Shown piece by piece: positions 54,780 to 64,000 of a stretch of DNA of 64,000 nt (positions are counted from its first letter, which is position 1; each line of letters opens with the position of its first letter). Origin of the DNA: Ligula intestinalis (lineage: Eukaryota > Platyhelminthes > Cestoda > Diphyllobothriidea > Diphyllobothriidae); the NCBI GenBank assembly GCA_036362985.1, contig JAYGXS010000009.1, positions 15,680,179-15,744,178 on the forward strand, written 5' to 3'. The notes beneath the pieces are model-generated. The model ran no database searches. It saw nothing but the letters and a program-made list of their open reading frames with translations, and was not told the origin of the DNA. The translations under genes and the position numbers were made by a program.

Positions 54780-54836
54780 GGAGGTGGTCTGAGTCGGTAA
54801 CCTGTCCTTACCCTCTCCATGTAAGACCGAGTTGGT

Positions 54837-55241
54837 TTAGAATAATATCCGAACTCTCACTGCTGGGAAGGTTCGTGACATGGCCTCGTCAAGGCGTTTT
54901 TTCAGGAGTTCACCTGCCACGTCTCCTCGAAAGGGGACTTTGAGAAAAAGGGTTTTCTTCTTCATAGTAAGTGCACTGGGTTTTATTTGTTTGGCAGCCA
55001 TATTCTTGGTAATAAATCTCTCAGGACACCCGTTCTCACGAACTAAGTCCTGGATTTTCTTGAATTCCTCTTCAATAGTGTCTTCTGAGCAAATTTTTCT
55101 AGCTCTTTGCGCTAAGGAGTGAACTAGATTTCGCTTCTGTTGGAGGGGTACGAAACTGTTAAAGTTCGTATATTCTCCAGCCATAAAATTGTTTTTGAGA
55201 AAATTCTCATTGAAAATTTCTGATGATAAATAGACAAGCAT
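54837..55241 (-). pseudogene. PLE B4 RT thumb/linker fragment
   Basis: Frame with GEYTNFNSFVPLQQKRNLVH, then an ENGCPERFITKNM block, then KKKTLFLKVPFRGDVAGELL and RTFPAVRVRILF. It lines up with FYSFVPLSQKRGLVRCL, KKTVFLTLPFQGDPANELL and RTYPAEKLRLLF of copy B1, so both are the same element family. The motif-C region and everything upstream are absent. Confidence 0.8.
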
Positions 55242-55285
55242 TTGTTTATTTTCGATAAATTTTCGTCAGGCCATTACATGTATAT

Positions 55286-56136
55286 GGTAAATAAACTACG
55301 CGGATTGGTAGAAAAAAATGGTTTGAAGCATCTTTTCCCAGGTGCAAATTTGAAGATTGCGTATGCAGCAGAATTTAATGGAACCATAAATTTCGCGAGT
55401 GCTCATCAGCTGCTTCCTCTCGCTGCATAAATTGAGTAACGAATGACAGAATACAATAACTGAATTCATACAGAAAAGGTCATAGAAACAGGTGAGGAAG
55501 GTCAATTAATAAATTGGGCTAATTAGTCTAATTAGTAATGTAAGCAAGTGAAACCTTGTGGACGGAGAGGTAGGGGAAAAACGGTAAAGCAAAAATGTGG
55601 GCAGGGGGAGGTGTGAATCAGGGAGCCGGATGTTACCAGGACAAAGCAAGGTTCACAACATGCTCCAACTGTTTACATAGGTCAGGTTTTGACTGTCCTA
55701 TACAGGCTGTCTCCAGATAGCGCAATGTACAAGTTGTTTGTGCCCGAACAGGTACTCGGAAGGATGTCTTATGGTCTGCAGCAAAATTAGTGCGGCTGTC
55801 AGGGCAGATGGAGAAGGGCCCTTCAAGTGATCAACTGTTTGCCCTCCAGCTACTTAAGTTTCCTTGGAAAGTGTCTGTTGGCCACGGCAGAAGTGGCCGC
55901 CATCAGGCTACGCCGACCGATCCTGAGCGCCCAAAAAGAACTTCGCCGCGGCGCCGCGGCGCCGGAGCTGCCATGAGCGAAAGTCACTAATTCGAAAGCC
56001 CGCAGCTTATCGCCTCTCTCGGCTAGCAGTCACCCCTAACGCTGATCAGATTTTGAACCTGATTCCACTCCCCCCCACCTCTCCTGACAACCGCACTATT
56101 TTTTCTTCTAACCCACGTAGTTTATTTAGTTAATTA
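55286..56136. other. No gene seen
   Basis: Unassigned sequence with a GC-rich palindromic patch ('gccgcggcgccgcggcgcc') near 55947-55966. No recognisable ORF. Confidence 0.4.
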
Positions 56137-56237
56137 CAGTAGTCTCCGGTTATTGAGCCCACGGTTAATAGGTCCAGCCGCTTCCTAAGCCCAATTTGGT
56201 CTCGGCCTGAGGTGGGCTTAATAACCGGCAACTACTG
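56137..56237. mobile_element. MITE with 26-base inverted termini and TA target duplication
   Basis: The left end (56137-56162, CAGTAGTCTCCGGTTATTGA then GCCCAC) is the reverse complement of the right end (56212-56237) at 23 of 26 positions. Both sides are flanked by TA (56135-56136 and 56238-56239). TA target sites and CAGT...ACTG ends point to the Tc1/mariner superfamily, probably the pogo/Tigger group. The element is only 101 bases long and has no transposase. Confidence 0.8.
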
Positions 56238-56658
56238 TACCCTACAATGATTTACGAAATCCTCACCTTGCTTTTTGGTAGCAGAAAACTATAACTAATA
56301 TACTTCAAAATAAAGTCTACCGTTCTTAACAATATTCTGCTACCGATATGCAAGCATCCGGATCTGGTTTTATTGGAAGAATCCTTTGCATGCTTCTTCA
56401 CCTTCCTGAAATGACTCGAACCGAATACTTTCTAAGAAGTGCTGCACCGGTCGGAAGGGAGCATTGTCCAATGGTGCGCATCGGGGCTTTAGGGCGGATG
56501 TGGAAGAATCTCTACCTCATCCAGATCTTTGAACTTGTTCTGGGTGTTTTTTCTGTAGTGTGACTTTAGGCATTGTCTTAGTAGGCCACCGTCGATTAAC
56601 TAACACCAGACACTTCTCTTTAAATAATATGCGAGAAAATTTGAGGTCCAGATGAAAT
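56238..56658. other. No supported gene
   Basis: The plus-strand frame 56348-56563 (71 residues) has no recognisable domain. Confidence 0.4.
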
Positions 56659-56782
56659 ATTCCTCACATCATCCCCGGTAGAGGAAGAAGAGGAGAAGAT
56701 TTCTGAGATCAAAGTATATTCAGGCTGACGTTTCAAACGCTCTCTCGCTTTCATCGTCAGAGCAAGGTGTCTGTATTCTTGT

Positions 56783-57640
56783 GTGCGTCAGATAGATGTG
56801 AACGTCCATGGGCACACAGACCTCCATTCAGCACGCAGATGGGACACTTTTGTGAAACGAGAGTCATCCGCCTACGCTCAGCTGAAATTCTTACATCAGT
56901 GTCTTGATGAGAACGTCCTACCAAAAAGCCTCAGATATAGACCGCCCCTAAAAACTGACTTGTACCAACGTGCTATGGCAGATTTCAAGCGAAAAATGGT
57001 CAGATTAATGATCAGAGATTGCCATGATCGCATTCACAAATGCCGACAAATGATGGAACTACACTCTTCAAGGTGTCAGTCGATCCTTATGGCACACGAG
57101 TTGGGAACCCTCGAGTCTATGATCCTAAACACTTCATGGCATCACTGCAAGATACGTGATGAACAGTTGTCGGTTAAGTTCGAGAAAGATAGCCCGCCGA
57201 AGCATCCCTCTTTTGATGGGGTTCTGGTTCACAACTTGTCCTCCGTCCTCTCTCTCCACAACAACTGGCAGTTCTATCCTACGACACAAAATTCAGTACG
57301 AGAGATGCTAGCCCAGAAGATTTCATTGCATCTTTCGAACCGGCGCTCCAGAAATGTGAGACAGGCGAGGAGTTTAAAAATGCCATGCGGCAACAAGTTA
57401 CGACTTTATTCCTTCAACACAAACGCCAAGTTACGATATCAAAAGCAGAAGAACGAGAACTTTTGACGATACGAAATATGAAGGATATCGTCACCCTGCA
57501 CGCTGACAAAGGGCGTTCGACGGTCGTCATAGATAAAGTGGAGTATGGAGCAAAAGTGAACGACCTCTTGGTGGACAAGGACACCTGTGCACATCGACTG
57601 CCAGCGAGTTCAAAAAGCTCGCGAACAACATAAACAAAGC
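56783..57640 (+). pseudogene. PLE A3 N-terminal region
   Basis: The frame from 56783 reads SAYAQLKFLHQCLDENVLPK, then RYRPPLKTDLYQRAMADFKR and MVRLMIRDCHDRIHKCR. After a frame change it continues as NAMRQQVTTLFLQHKRQVTI, then LTIRNMKDIVTLHADKGRST, VVIDKVEYGAKVNDLLVDKD. The DKGRSTVVID block is a conserved PLE motif (N-terminal to RT motif 1). A frame break follows at about 57600. Confidence 0.8.
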
Positions 57641-58494
57641 GGTCGACAAACTGAAGAAGTCGAGAGCTTAACGAAAACAGATGCGCTAGCTGTAAAGACC
57701 ACCGACGCTGCAATGGCACCTTTCTACGGTCTACCAAAGGTGCACAAACCACGAGTGCCCTTACGCCCCATCGTATCCTTACGAGCTACCCAAACTTTTG
57801 GGTTGCCAACATGGCTGTATCAGTGACTGTGCTTTCTTACCAAGGATTCGCAGTGGACAGTGAAGTCTGTTAAAGAGTTTTTGACCCATATCCAATACCT
57901 GGAAGTGGAGGCAGACGAGGTGATGGTGTCGTTTGACGTGATCTCATTGTTTGCATCTATTCCGCCCACTCTGGCTATCGAAACTATTGATGGTCTTCTC
58001 CAAGAAAAATACGACGAAACCGACCAAAAAATTTCAAGCGAGAGCACATCATTGAGCTCCTAGAATTGTGTCTAAAAACGTTCTTTACGTTTAATGGCAA
58101 AGTCTACGAACAAAAGAAGAGGACACCAATGGGTTCGCCTCTGTCTGGACTTATTGCCGAAGCTGTTTTGCAGAGGCTCGAGTGGCTGGTCTTCAGCTCG
58201 TCTTTCCCGAAGTTCTGGGCCAGATACGTTGACGACACTTTCGTTATCATCAAAAGGAGCGAAGTGCAGGCTTTCAAGGCACTGCTGAACTCCATCTTTC
58301 CTGACATCCAGTTCGCCATGGAAGAGGAGGTCAACAATCAATTACCCTTCCTTGACGTACTAGTAGCGAAGCTGGAAGATGGCAAGATAGGGACAACGGT
58401 CTACCGCAAGGCAAACACTACCATGCGCATTCTCCACTTTAGAATCAACCACCCCGTTGGTCACAAACGCAGTTGTGTTAGGACCCGTTTCTAA
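57641..58494 (+). pseudogene. PLE A3 reverse transcriptase
   Basis: Blocks in order: AMAPFYGLPKVHKPRVPLRP (motif 1 area), IVSLRATQTFGLPTWLYQ followed by a TGA near 57824, then VMVSFDVISLFASIPP (motif A), a frame break near 58050, RTPMGSPLSGLIAEAVLQRL (motif B), FWARYVDDTFVIIKRSEV with YVDD at 58225-58236 (motif C), and NNQLPFLDVLVAKLEDGK. The catalytic aspartates are intact, so inactivation is recent in character (stops and frameshifts rather than active-site loss). Confidence 0.85.
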
Positions 58495-59013
58495 CGCGTT
58501 CAGACACACTGCAGTGACGAAAGTGGGAAAAAGGAGGAGATTAAGTACTTGCATGCCCTATTTCACGCCAACGCTTATCCGAAATCCTTTTTACGCAAGT
58601 GTCTTAAGAAGCCCCACCATGAGCTGTCGAAAGGAGATGACTCTAAGTTCTGGCTCGCAATCCCTGATGTGAAGAATGTATCAGAGGCGGCTGCAAGAAT
58701 CCTGAAACCATTCGGAATCGGTGTTGCTCACAGGCCGGAATCAACCATCAGACGGCAACTCATGAGGCCGAAAGACCCGCTACCTCTGACAGAACAATCA
58801 GCTGTGGTCTACAGCATACCATGCCAAGAATGCATTTCAAGGTATGTCGGTGAAATCGGCAGATGCCTTGGCACAAGGTTGCATGAGCATCAGCTTGTAA
58901 TTAACCACGAGGCTAAGCTTTCTTTGGTCTATAACCACGTAAAGCAGAAGAAACACAAATTTGCCTTTGAAAAAGCAAGGGTAATAGGCCGAGCCAATGA
59001 CAAGATGGCCTGA
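58495..59013 (+). pseudogene. PLE A3 linker and GIY-YIG endonuclease
   Basis: After a stop near 58492, the frame 58549-59013 reads VSEAAARILKPFGIGVAHRP, then VVYSIPCQECISRYVGEIGR and LGTRLHEHQLVINHEAKLS, then a KFAFEKARVIG block. The C-x-x-C pair, Y-V-G-E-x-G-R and T-R-L-x-E-H are the GIY-YIG signature. It ends at TGA without the last FIEAW block of copy A1, so the C-terminus may be shortened by a frameshift. Confidence 0.8.
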
Positions 59014-59336
59014 CTGCTGCTAGAAAGTCGGTCCTCAACTGGCACGCTAAACAGTGCTATAGACCTTCATCCCGCCAGCGAGCGCTCCACAAAAGGCTAA
59101 CATCGGCTCAAAACGGAGCAATAGGTTGGGCAGAGAGAGATAAGCAAGGCCGACAGCTGGTAGCCGCGAGAAAAGAGGGTGGAAACTCTCAAGAGTCACA
59201 AAAACGACTTGACATAGCTCACGACGGCGCGAGCAGTTCAAACAGCCAATAAAAATCGATCGGCGCAATCGACTGACGCATGGGCGAATGGACATTCACA
59301 TCTATCTGACGCACACAGGAGTACAGACACCTTGCT

Positions 59337-59373
59337 CTGATGATGAAAGCGAGAGAGCGTTTGAAACGTCATC
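59337..59373 (+). ncRNA. Ribozyme-like motif in the 3' end of PLE A3
   Basis: Order: CTGATGA, a 19-base insert, GAAAC, GTC. The inverted 5' copy (56727-56763, minus strand) has CTGACGA instead; both fit CUGANGA. Unlike the motif at 38554-38590, the insert does not form a clean stem by eye, so the call is weaker. The palindromic ACGT after GAA is the same as in copy A2. Confidence 0.3.
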
Positions 59374-59633
59374 CTGAATATACTTTGATCTCAGAAATCG
59401 TCTCCTCTTCTTCCTCTACCGGGGATGATGTAAGGAATACTTTGCTTTAAGCTTATCATGGGCTTGCCCTAGTTGTTGCCAGACGAGATCAGAGTTTTAC
59501 GCTACGGGCATTTGCAACAAATACAAAGTGAAGCCCACCTTCGAACTTCTATCAAGCAGAGATCCTAACCTTCTCACCGAACCGATTTTGACCTAGGCCT
59601 GCTGGAGGAGCTTAGCCTCTTGGAACCCGTTTC

Positions 59634-60172
59634 TGTTATAACCTTGGGTGTGCCTGCGTCGACATTGGTTGTATCCCTCAGTTTTGTGGAAGGAAAGGAA
59701 GGCAGACAGGAAAGCAGATAATACTTTACTGTCACAGTTCATGCTTGTGCATCAAATTTGTCTTTTATGTGTCCGGTAGCTTGTGTTGTGTCCGTCAGCA
59801 GCGGTCTTCTGTCGTCGGTGTCTTGGCAGCAGAATGCGCCTTCTGTCCACACTCTCGTATTTAGGGGCCAGCAGTCTTTGTTTCCTGTCTTCTTATTGGT
59901 CCGTCCGTGAGGCGCTTATTCGGGCAGACGCTGTGTGAGGCTGATGACCGCCATGTGACACGTGCGCCACTATTACGTGCGCATGTGCGTGCGTCCTTTC
60001 GTCGTCTTTTGTCAGGCGTGACCCCACGATGGCAGACCCCGGCCGGCAGCTGTCCCTGTATGTTGGCACCTGAAGGTCGCACGTCTTGGCCCGTTCTGCA
60101 TGCGCCCGCTAAGATGTTATCTTGCTTTCAGTATGGCCAGAGTGACGACTCGTGTGCTGGGCCGTCCTAATA
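59634..60172 (+). mobile_element. Solo LTR, second copy (539 bases, diverged)
   Basis: It aligns with 31502-32041 from end to end: start TGTTATAACC, shared blocks such as 'aatactttactgtca', 'ccggtagcttgt' and 'agcctttgtttcct' variants, and end 'gggccgtcctaata'. The last bases ATA replace the expected ACA. No clear target duplication remains (gtttc on the left, atttt on the right), in keeping with greater age. No internal retrotransposon sequence adjoins it. Confidence 0.75.
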
Positions 60173-60619
60173 ATTTTTATTGTCGGTCATGATTGACTGG
60201 GTAAATTCCTTTCCCATCAGACGTCACATTGCGCTTCCGGAATCGATCGTCCGAAGGGTTTTGCAATAACTGGTGGCAAATTTAAACGCATCGATTGGCT
60301 TGGGCTTCAATCAGCTCACGTCGGTCTTGATGGGGCTTCTAATGGACAAACTGAAGCTGACGTATTTGACTAAAGACCGTTTAATGATCAACTCTAAGTA
60401 CTGCTACCAAATTACGACTGCTTAATGAAGGTGCATGAGGGAGAGAGAATGCTTTTTTAGGGTACTATCCAAACTTTTCACCCAAAAATGGCTCTATCCA
60501 CGGAGAGCAAGGGATAAGGTAAGGTAAATGGTCATGGTAAAAGGTCAAGGAATATTCAACGTTAAAGGTTTGCACGATATCCATATCAGTTATGGAGACA
60601 GGTCGGCTTTCAACTTCTC
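60173..60619. other. No gene seen
   Basis: Unassigned sequence between a solo LTR and a LINE relic. Confidence 0.4.
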
Positions 60620-61430
60620 AATTTTCGTTTCTTCCCGAGTGACGTAGCGTGGTAGGGATGTGAGTACAGAGTGCTAATATGCCGATGTACGGCAATACAT
60701 ATGATAAAAACTTCAGCGCATAGTACGGGAAGACTTCGCTGCCATAAGTTCAGAGAGGAGAGGGTGAGTGACCTCACTAAGGATGTGGTCAGCAAATTGC
60801 TTGACTGTTTTAAAGTGTCGCTGCATTATAATATCAACTAAAAAATAGGGAACACGGGCAGCTGAGTATACGCTTAAAAATGACCAGATCTTTTTTAAGT
60901 AAACCTGAAAAAATAACTGGAGAGCAGAAAGAATGAGGGGGAAAATGCAGGCGTTTATAAAGTAGGGCTTGTGGTGTACGATATGAAAGCAAACGGAAGA
61001 TATAATAAAATAGTTTACGGCTTTTAATAAAAAGGCCCTCAATATGAAGAGTAAACAAGATGTTAGAGGCCAAAGTAACAACAAGGCCCAATGTCTATGG
61101 ATTCACGACTGGGAGAGGGTCGCAGTCAAAAAACACACTGTACCCACTTCTGGTCGTTAAGTAGAAGACCATTGGCTGACAAACATGCTGAGACGTGATC
61201 CAGGCCATCCTTCAGTACTTTGAGATGTATCTGACCTTTGAGTGGATGGCCAGTAACCATATCGTCAGCATATTTAACGTACAAACATTCATTTGGCGAT
61301 CGTAGGTCGTCAGTGTGGAGAGAAAAGAAGTGAAGAGATTATATAGATCCTTGGAGAAATCCACAGTTGTTAAGAAGAACCGTGGATTTTGTGTTTGGCA
61401 CACTGAACAGCGAGGAAGTCATGCAAAATG
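60620..61430 (-). pseudogene. LINE reverse transcriptase C-terminal fragment (CR1-like)
   Basis: On the minus strand, SPNECLYVKYADDMVTGHPL includes the catalytic YADD (near 61264), followed by LDHVSACLSANGLLLNDQKW, the usual post-motif-C region. A frame 61084-60713 then carries the C-terminal end: RVPYFLVDIIMQRHFKTVKQ, then HILSEVTHPLLSEL and KSSRTMR, matching the conserved HPL-x-EL and S-R-T-R block before the LINE stop. Frameshifts and stops interrupt it. Motif A and the endonuclease are absent. Confidence 0.75.
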
Positions 61431-63599
61431 CCAAAATTTGCGAAAGATTGATAATCACTTGCAAACCGACATTAAGTAGGGTTGCAATACTGGTTATCCT
61501 GCAGCCTGATGTCAAATTTTTTCAGTCATGACAGGATGCCACTTACAAAAATTATTCTCTGTAAAAATGGCTACTGTAGTATTACGCATTTAAATCATAG
61601 ATGTTCACTTATAAATTCAAATATATTTTGTAGAAAACACGCACGAAAATATTTACATTAAGGGTATAGTAAGGTTTAAAAAATTAATTATGAGATTTGT
61701 TACGTGAAATGTCCATTCAAAATGCATTGTCTCCATTAATGTTGCCTTTAATCTATACAACATGACCCACAGCTATTAATAATGTGTGAGAGCTATATCA
61801 GCTCATCCTCACACTGTAGGGAAGAACTTACTGATTCAAAGACAGAATGTACACAGCATGTATTTTGGAAAACTTGAATTGATGTGTAACGGTCGGTAGG
61901 TTTCAGAATTATTCGGAATTTTATAAAGCTTTTAAAACCAAAGCATTCCTTACCTTTAAGTATAAAATTTTAAGAAAGCATAATTTGATAGCAAACAAGT
62001 ATAAGAAGAAATATCTTGTGTATTTTTTCAATAAAATTTATCTGAATTTAAAAGGGCAGTTAAAATCAATGAGTTACATGCATACTACTTTAGCAGGCAA
62101 TTTTTAACGAATACATTTTTTTTTGTAACCGAACAGAAGGAAGTTCGTTAAAAAGCTGGCATCCTATCGTGAATGAAATGGCTTGAGATTAGGCTGCAGG
62201 ATCATGAGTATTACAACCCTCCTTAATCCCAGTTTGCGAGTGGTTGTCAATCTTTCGCAAATTTCGGCATTTGGCAGAACTTCCCGGCCGTACTATACTC
62301 TCAGGTGGTCTAGGGAGGGGTCCTACTTCCCTCTAGCACGTTGTCCACGTATGTCATTTGCGTTTTGATGTTTTGAACTTGTAACCGCCGTCCTTGTTCA
62401 ATGTTTTTGCGGCGTCGGGTTTATTTATCTTCTCTATGTAAGGTCCCAGACGTGTCAACCTCACGGCCTGATGACATTTCGACAATGTTCAATGCGTGCC
62501 CCACGGAGTGGGCACAGTTTTGACTATAGCGAGGCAAGCTTAAACCGCATCGAGCACACCTCAGGGTCCGACCGACTGCAGCATGGGCGTCCAGAAAAAC
62601 AACAATCGTTCTCGTCTCGTGTCCTGTCGTGTCATGCAACATGACGAAGTTTCCGCAGTCGATTCTGACTACGTCCATCGTGTGCTCCACAGCGTGTTGG
62701 GGCAGGGACGGTGACCTACGCGTGCGTTGCATCTACTACATTCTCGCTCTCCTCCCCCACACACCCGTGCTCAGTACAAAGACAAAACCAAGAATACCGG
62801 AGACGGGATCCGATGCAGGCAACCTAAGCCACCATGCCTACCTTAGACCCCACAAAATGGGAGTACCGTAAAGGCCACTGGCGGTTGATGACTGAGTCTA
62901 CACTTACGCGCGCGGCCAACGCCTAATAGAAGCGCCGGCACAACAAAAAACGCCATTATCCTTGAAAATGCTCTCACAAATTGAAAAGAACAGAAATTAT
63001 TCGTCCCTTTCTCTCTAAGATGTGACTTGTGATAAGCAACTATACCCACTGATGCCCTTGGAGATAGGCCCGGGAGTATTGACTTGTGTATTAATTAATT
63101 CATGGTTAGAAGGCTTTCGCAGCATCTACCTCGCGGTCTCTCTCCTTCTTGCTCCAAAGGCAAGACAATGTCAGGACAACTGGATGTGGGCACGAAAGCA
63201 GTGGCTGGCAAAGCTGAACACCCCCGGCTACACGTACCATACACATGACCTGGTCTTCACGCCAAGAAGGATAGCAAATGCCTTGTATTGTTGAAAATAC
63301 CATGAAGGCCACATTAAGAAGAGGCCCTTGGAGCCTGGCTCCGTCTCCTGACAAGCACCAAGCTACCTCGTCCACCGCCAGCCTTCCATGCCACGACTGT
63401 GAGCATATGGCCTGGCTTTGCGGCTCCGAGATAGCAGCTCCAAGTTCTATATGGAATGGTTTCCTCTCAATCTGATGTTTTCCATATTTTTCTGCTAACC
63501 AGAACTTGATCTAACGGTTGTGGTGGTTTAAAATACCTAATACAGTTGGCCGCTAAAATGCCATCAGACACTTGTGAACTTATTGCAGTAGGTTAAGTT
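61431..63599. other. No confidently identified gene
   Basis: 61560-62110 is AT-rich, and its end resembles the flank of the gap at 5422. Open frames at 62421-62732 (minus), 63022-63294 (plus) and 63106-63375 (minus) have no recognisable domain or splice support. Confidence 0.4.
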
Positions 63600-63980
63600 A
63601 ATCGAGAAGACCCCTACCCCTGCGATCTTCAAGCCTGGTTTCCTAGGAAGAGAGAAGAAATTAAACGTCAGGTGGACGGAATATTTAATTCTGTACAGAG
63701 CTAGTGGATAATAGTTAGGAAGAAGTTGGCAGCTGGATGAGCGTCCGTGCGGCCGCCAGGACCGCCATCCGATGTCTCACAGCGTAGCAGTTGCCAACGT
63801 GAGATCCTTTGTGAGTCAGCCTTGAAGGTGATTGGCCAAACTGGACTAGAATGGGTCTAAATACGCGCACGTGCTAGCAACCGCGAAAGGTAAACTTTAC
63901 GCGTAGACGTGCAGTCACTACAAACCTATAGTGGTCGCTGCTGTCCGACGCCTTCGAAATTCTTGACGCCACAGAAGGGG
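63600..63980 (+). repeat. Repeat R2, copy
   Basis: This is the longest uninterrupted R2 copy: 'aagagagaagaaatt', 'taattctgtacagagctagtgg', 'ggcagctggatgagcg', 'gtcagccttgaaggtgattgg', 'acgtgctagcaaccgcgaaagg' in part, and 'agtggtcgctgctgtccgacg'. It has no open frame of note and runs toward the window end. Confidence 0.65.
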
Positions 63981-64000
63981 TCACTCAGAGCATAGGACAT

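Larger units (their letters stand above)
54205..55285 (-). mobile_element. Penelope-like element, lineage B, copy B4 (5' truncated)
   Basis: On the minus strand: the thumb and linker frame 55241-54837, a break, the endonuclease frame 54779-54552, then a 3' tail. Related ribozyme-like motifs sit at both ends in the same orientation (55232-55280 and 54205-54255), as in copy B1. The 55200-55285 end also matches 22180-22260 of B1. The whole RT catalytic core is absent. Because the short copy still has a terminal motif at each end, it may have formed through the terminal-repeat mechanism rather than simple 5' truncation. Confidence 0.8.
56659..59440 (+). mobile_element. Penelope-like element, lineage A, copy A3 (longest copy, with long inverted ends)
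   Basis: The ends 56659-56809 and 59289-59440 are reverse complements over about 150 bases with only scattered mismatches. Between them the full PLE order is present: N-terminal conserved region, RT, thumb, GIY-YIG endonuclease. No target duplication could be seen outside the inverted ends. The ORF is interrupted by frameshifts near 57330, 57600 and 58050 and by stops at about 57824 and 58492, so the element is inactive, though it is the most complete in the window. Confidence 0.9.

Noticed and set aside
31502..60172. The two LTR copies as the ends of one LTR retrotransposon
   Set aside because: They are 28 kb apart, diverged from each other, have different flanks, and the DNA between them holds a host gene family and other elements but no gag-pol. 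They are read as two solo LTRs.
1..64000. CRISPR array, bacterial operon, riboswitch or rRNA
   Set aside because: No regularly spaced repeats, Shine-Dalgarno-led gene clusters or rRNA signatures are seen; the content is eukaryotic.

Overview
The window looks like a piece of a repeat-rich, intron-bearing animal genome, most likely a flatworm (tapeworm or fluke). This is inferred from short split exons with GT/AG borders, two coexisting lineages of Penelope-like retroelements (PLEs) with GIY-YIG endonucleases, several decayed LINEs, solo LTRs and 100-base N gaps. No bacterial-style operon is present. Nearly all recognisable coding capacity is transposon-derived; only two host gene loci stand out.

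Layout. 1-2.9 kb: non-coding, with copies of a short dispersed repeat (R1). 2.96-4.32 kb: eight consistent exons of a PIX/ARHGEF7-like Rho GEF (SH3 then DH domain), followed by an unclear 3' part. 5.4 kb: assembly gap. 7-8.6 kb: an AT-rich repeat that recurs inverted at 18.4-19.9 kb. 8.7-11.5 kb: PLE of lineage A (minus). 12.0-12.5 kb: three unassigned exon candidates. 14.2-14.7 kb: LINE endonuclease relic. 17.6 kb: gap. 20.0-22.3 kb: PLE of lineage B (minus).

24-46.5 kb is dominated by an unrecognised multi-exon gene family, called F here. F1 (plus, about 24.2-25.1 kb) is a degraded 5' part. Two inverted 3' parts lie at 26.2-27.8 kb. F2 (32.9-36.5 kb) has a 3' half whose exons join without a frame break. 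F3 (43.0-46.5 kb) is a disrupted paralogue. Between and inside these copies sit a lineage-B PLE relic (28.4-29.4), LINE fragments (30.0-30.7, 33.8-34.9, 39.1-40.2), a solo LTR with a 5-base target duplication (31.5-32.0), a lineage-A PLE with a 13-base target duplication (36.95-38.66), and a lineage-B tail (40.3-41.0).

47-64 kb: copies of a roughly 300-base repeat (R2), microsatellites, one exon candidate (50.4), AT-rich repeats, a lineage-B PLE (54.2-55.3), a TA-flanked MITE (56.1), the longest lineage-A PLE (56.7-59.4), a second solo LTR (59.6-60.2) and a LINE reverse-transcriptase relic (60.6-61.4).

How it fits together. The PLE copies keep characteristic ends. All three lineage-A copies are flanked by an inverted copy of their own 3' end. 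Lineage-B copies end in same-orientation repeats carrying a hammerhead-ribozyme-like core. Every element read here is broken by stops, frameshifts or truncation. The most interesting unexplained biology is the F family and the ribozyme-like PLE termini. All statements come from reading the sequence by eye; no search or folding was run.
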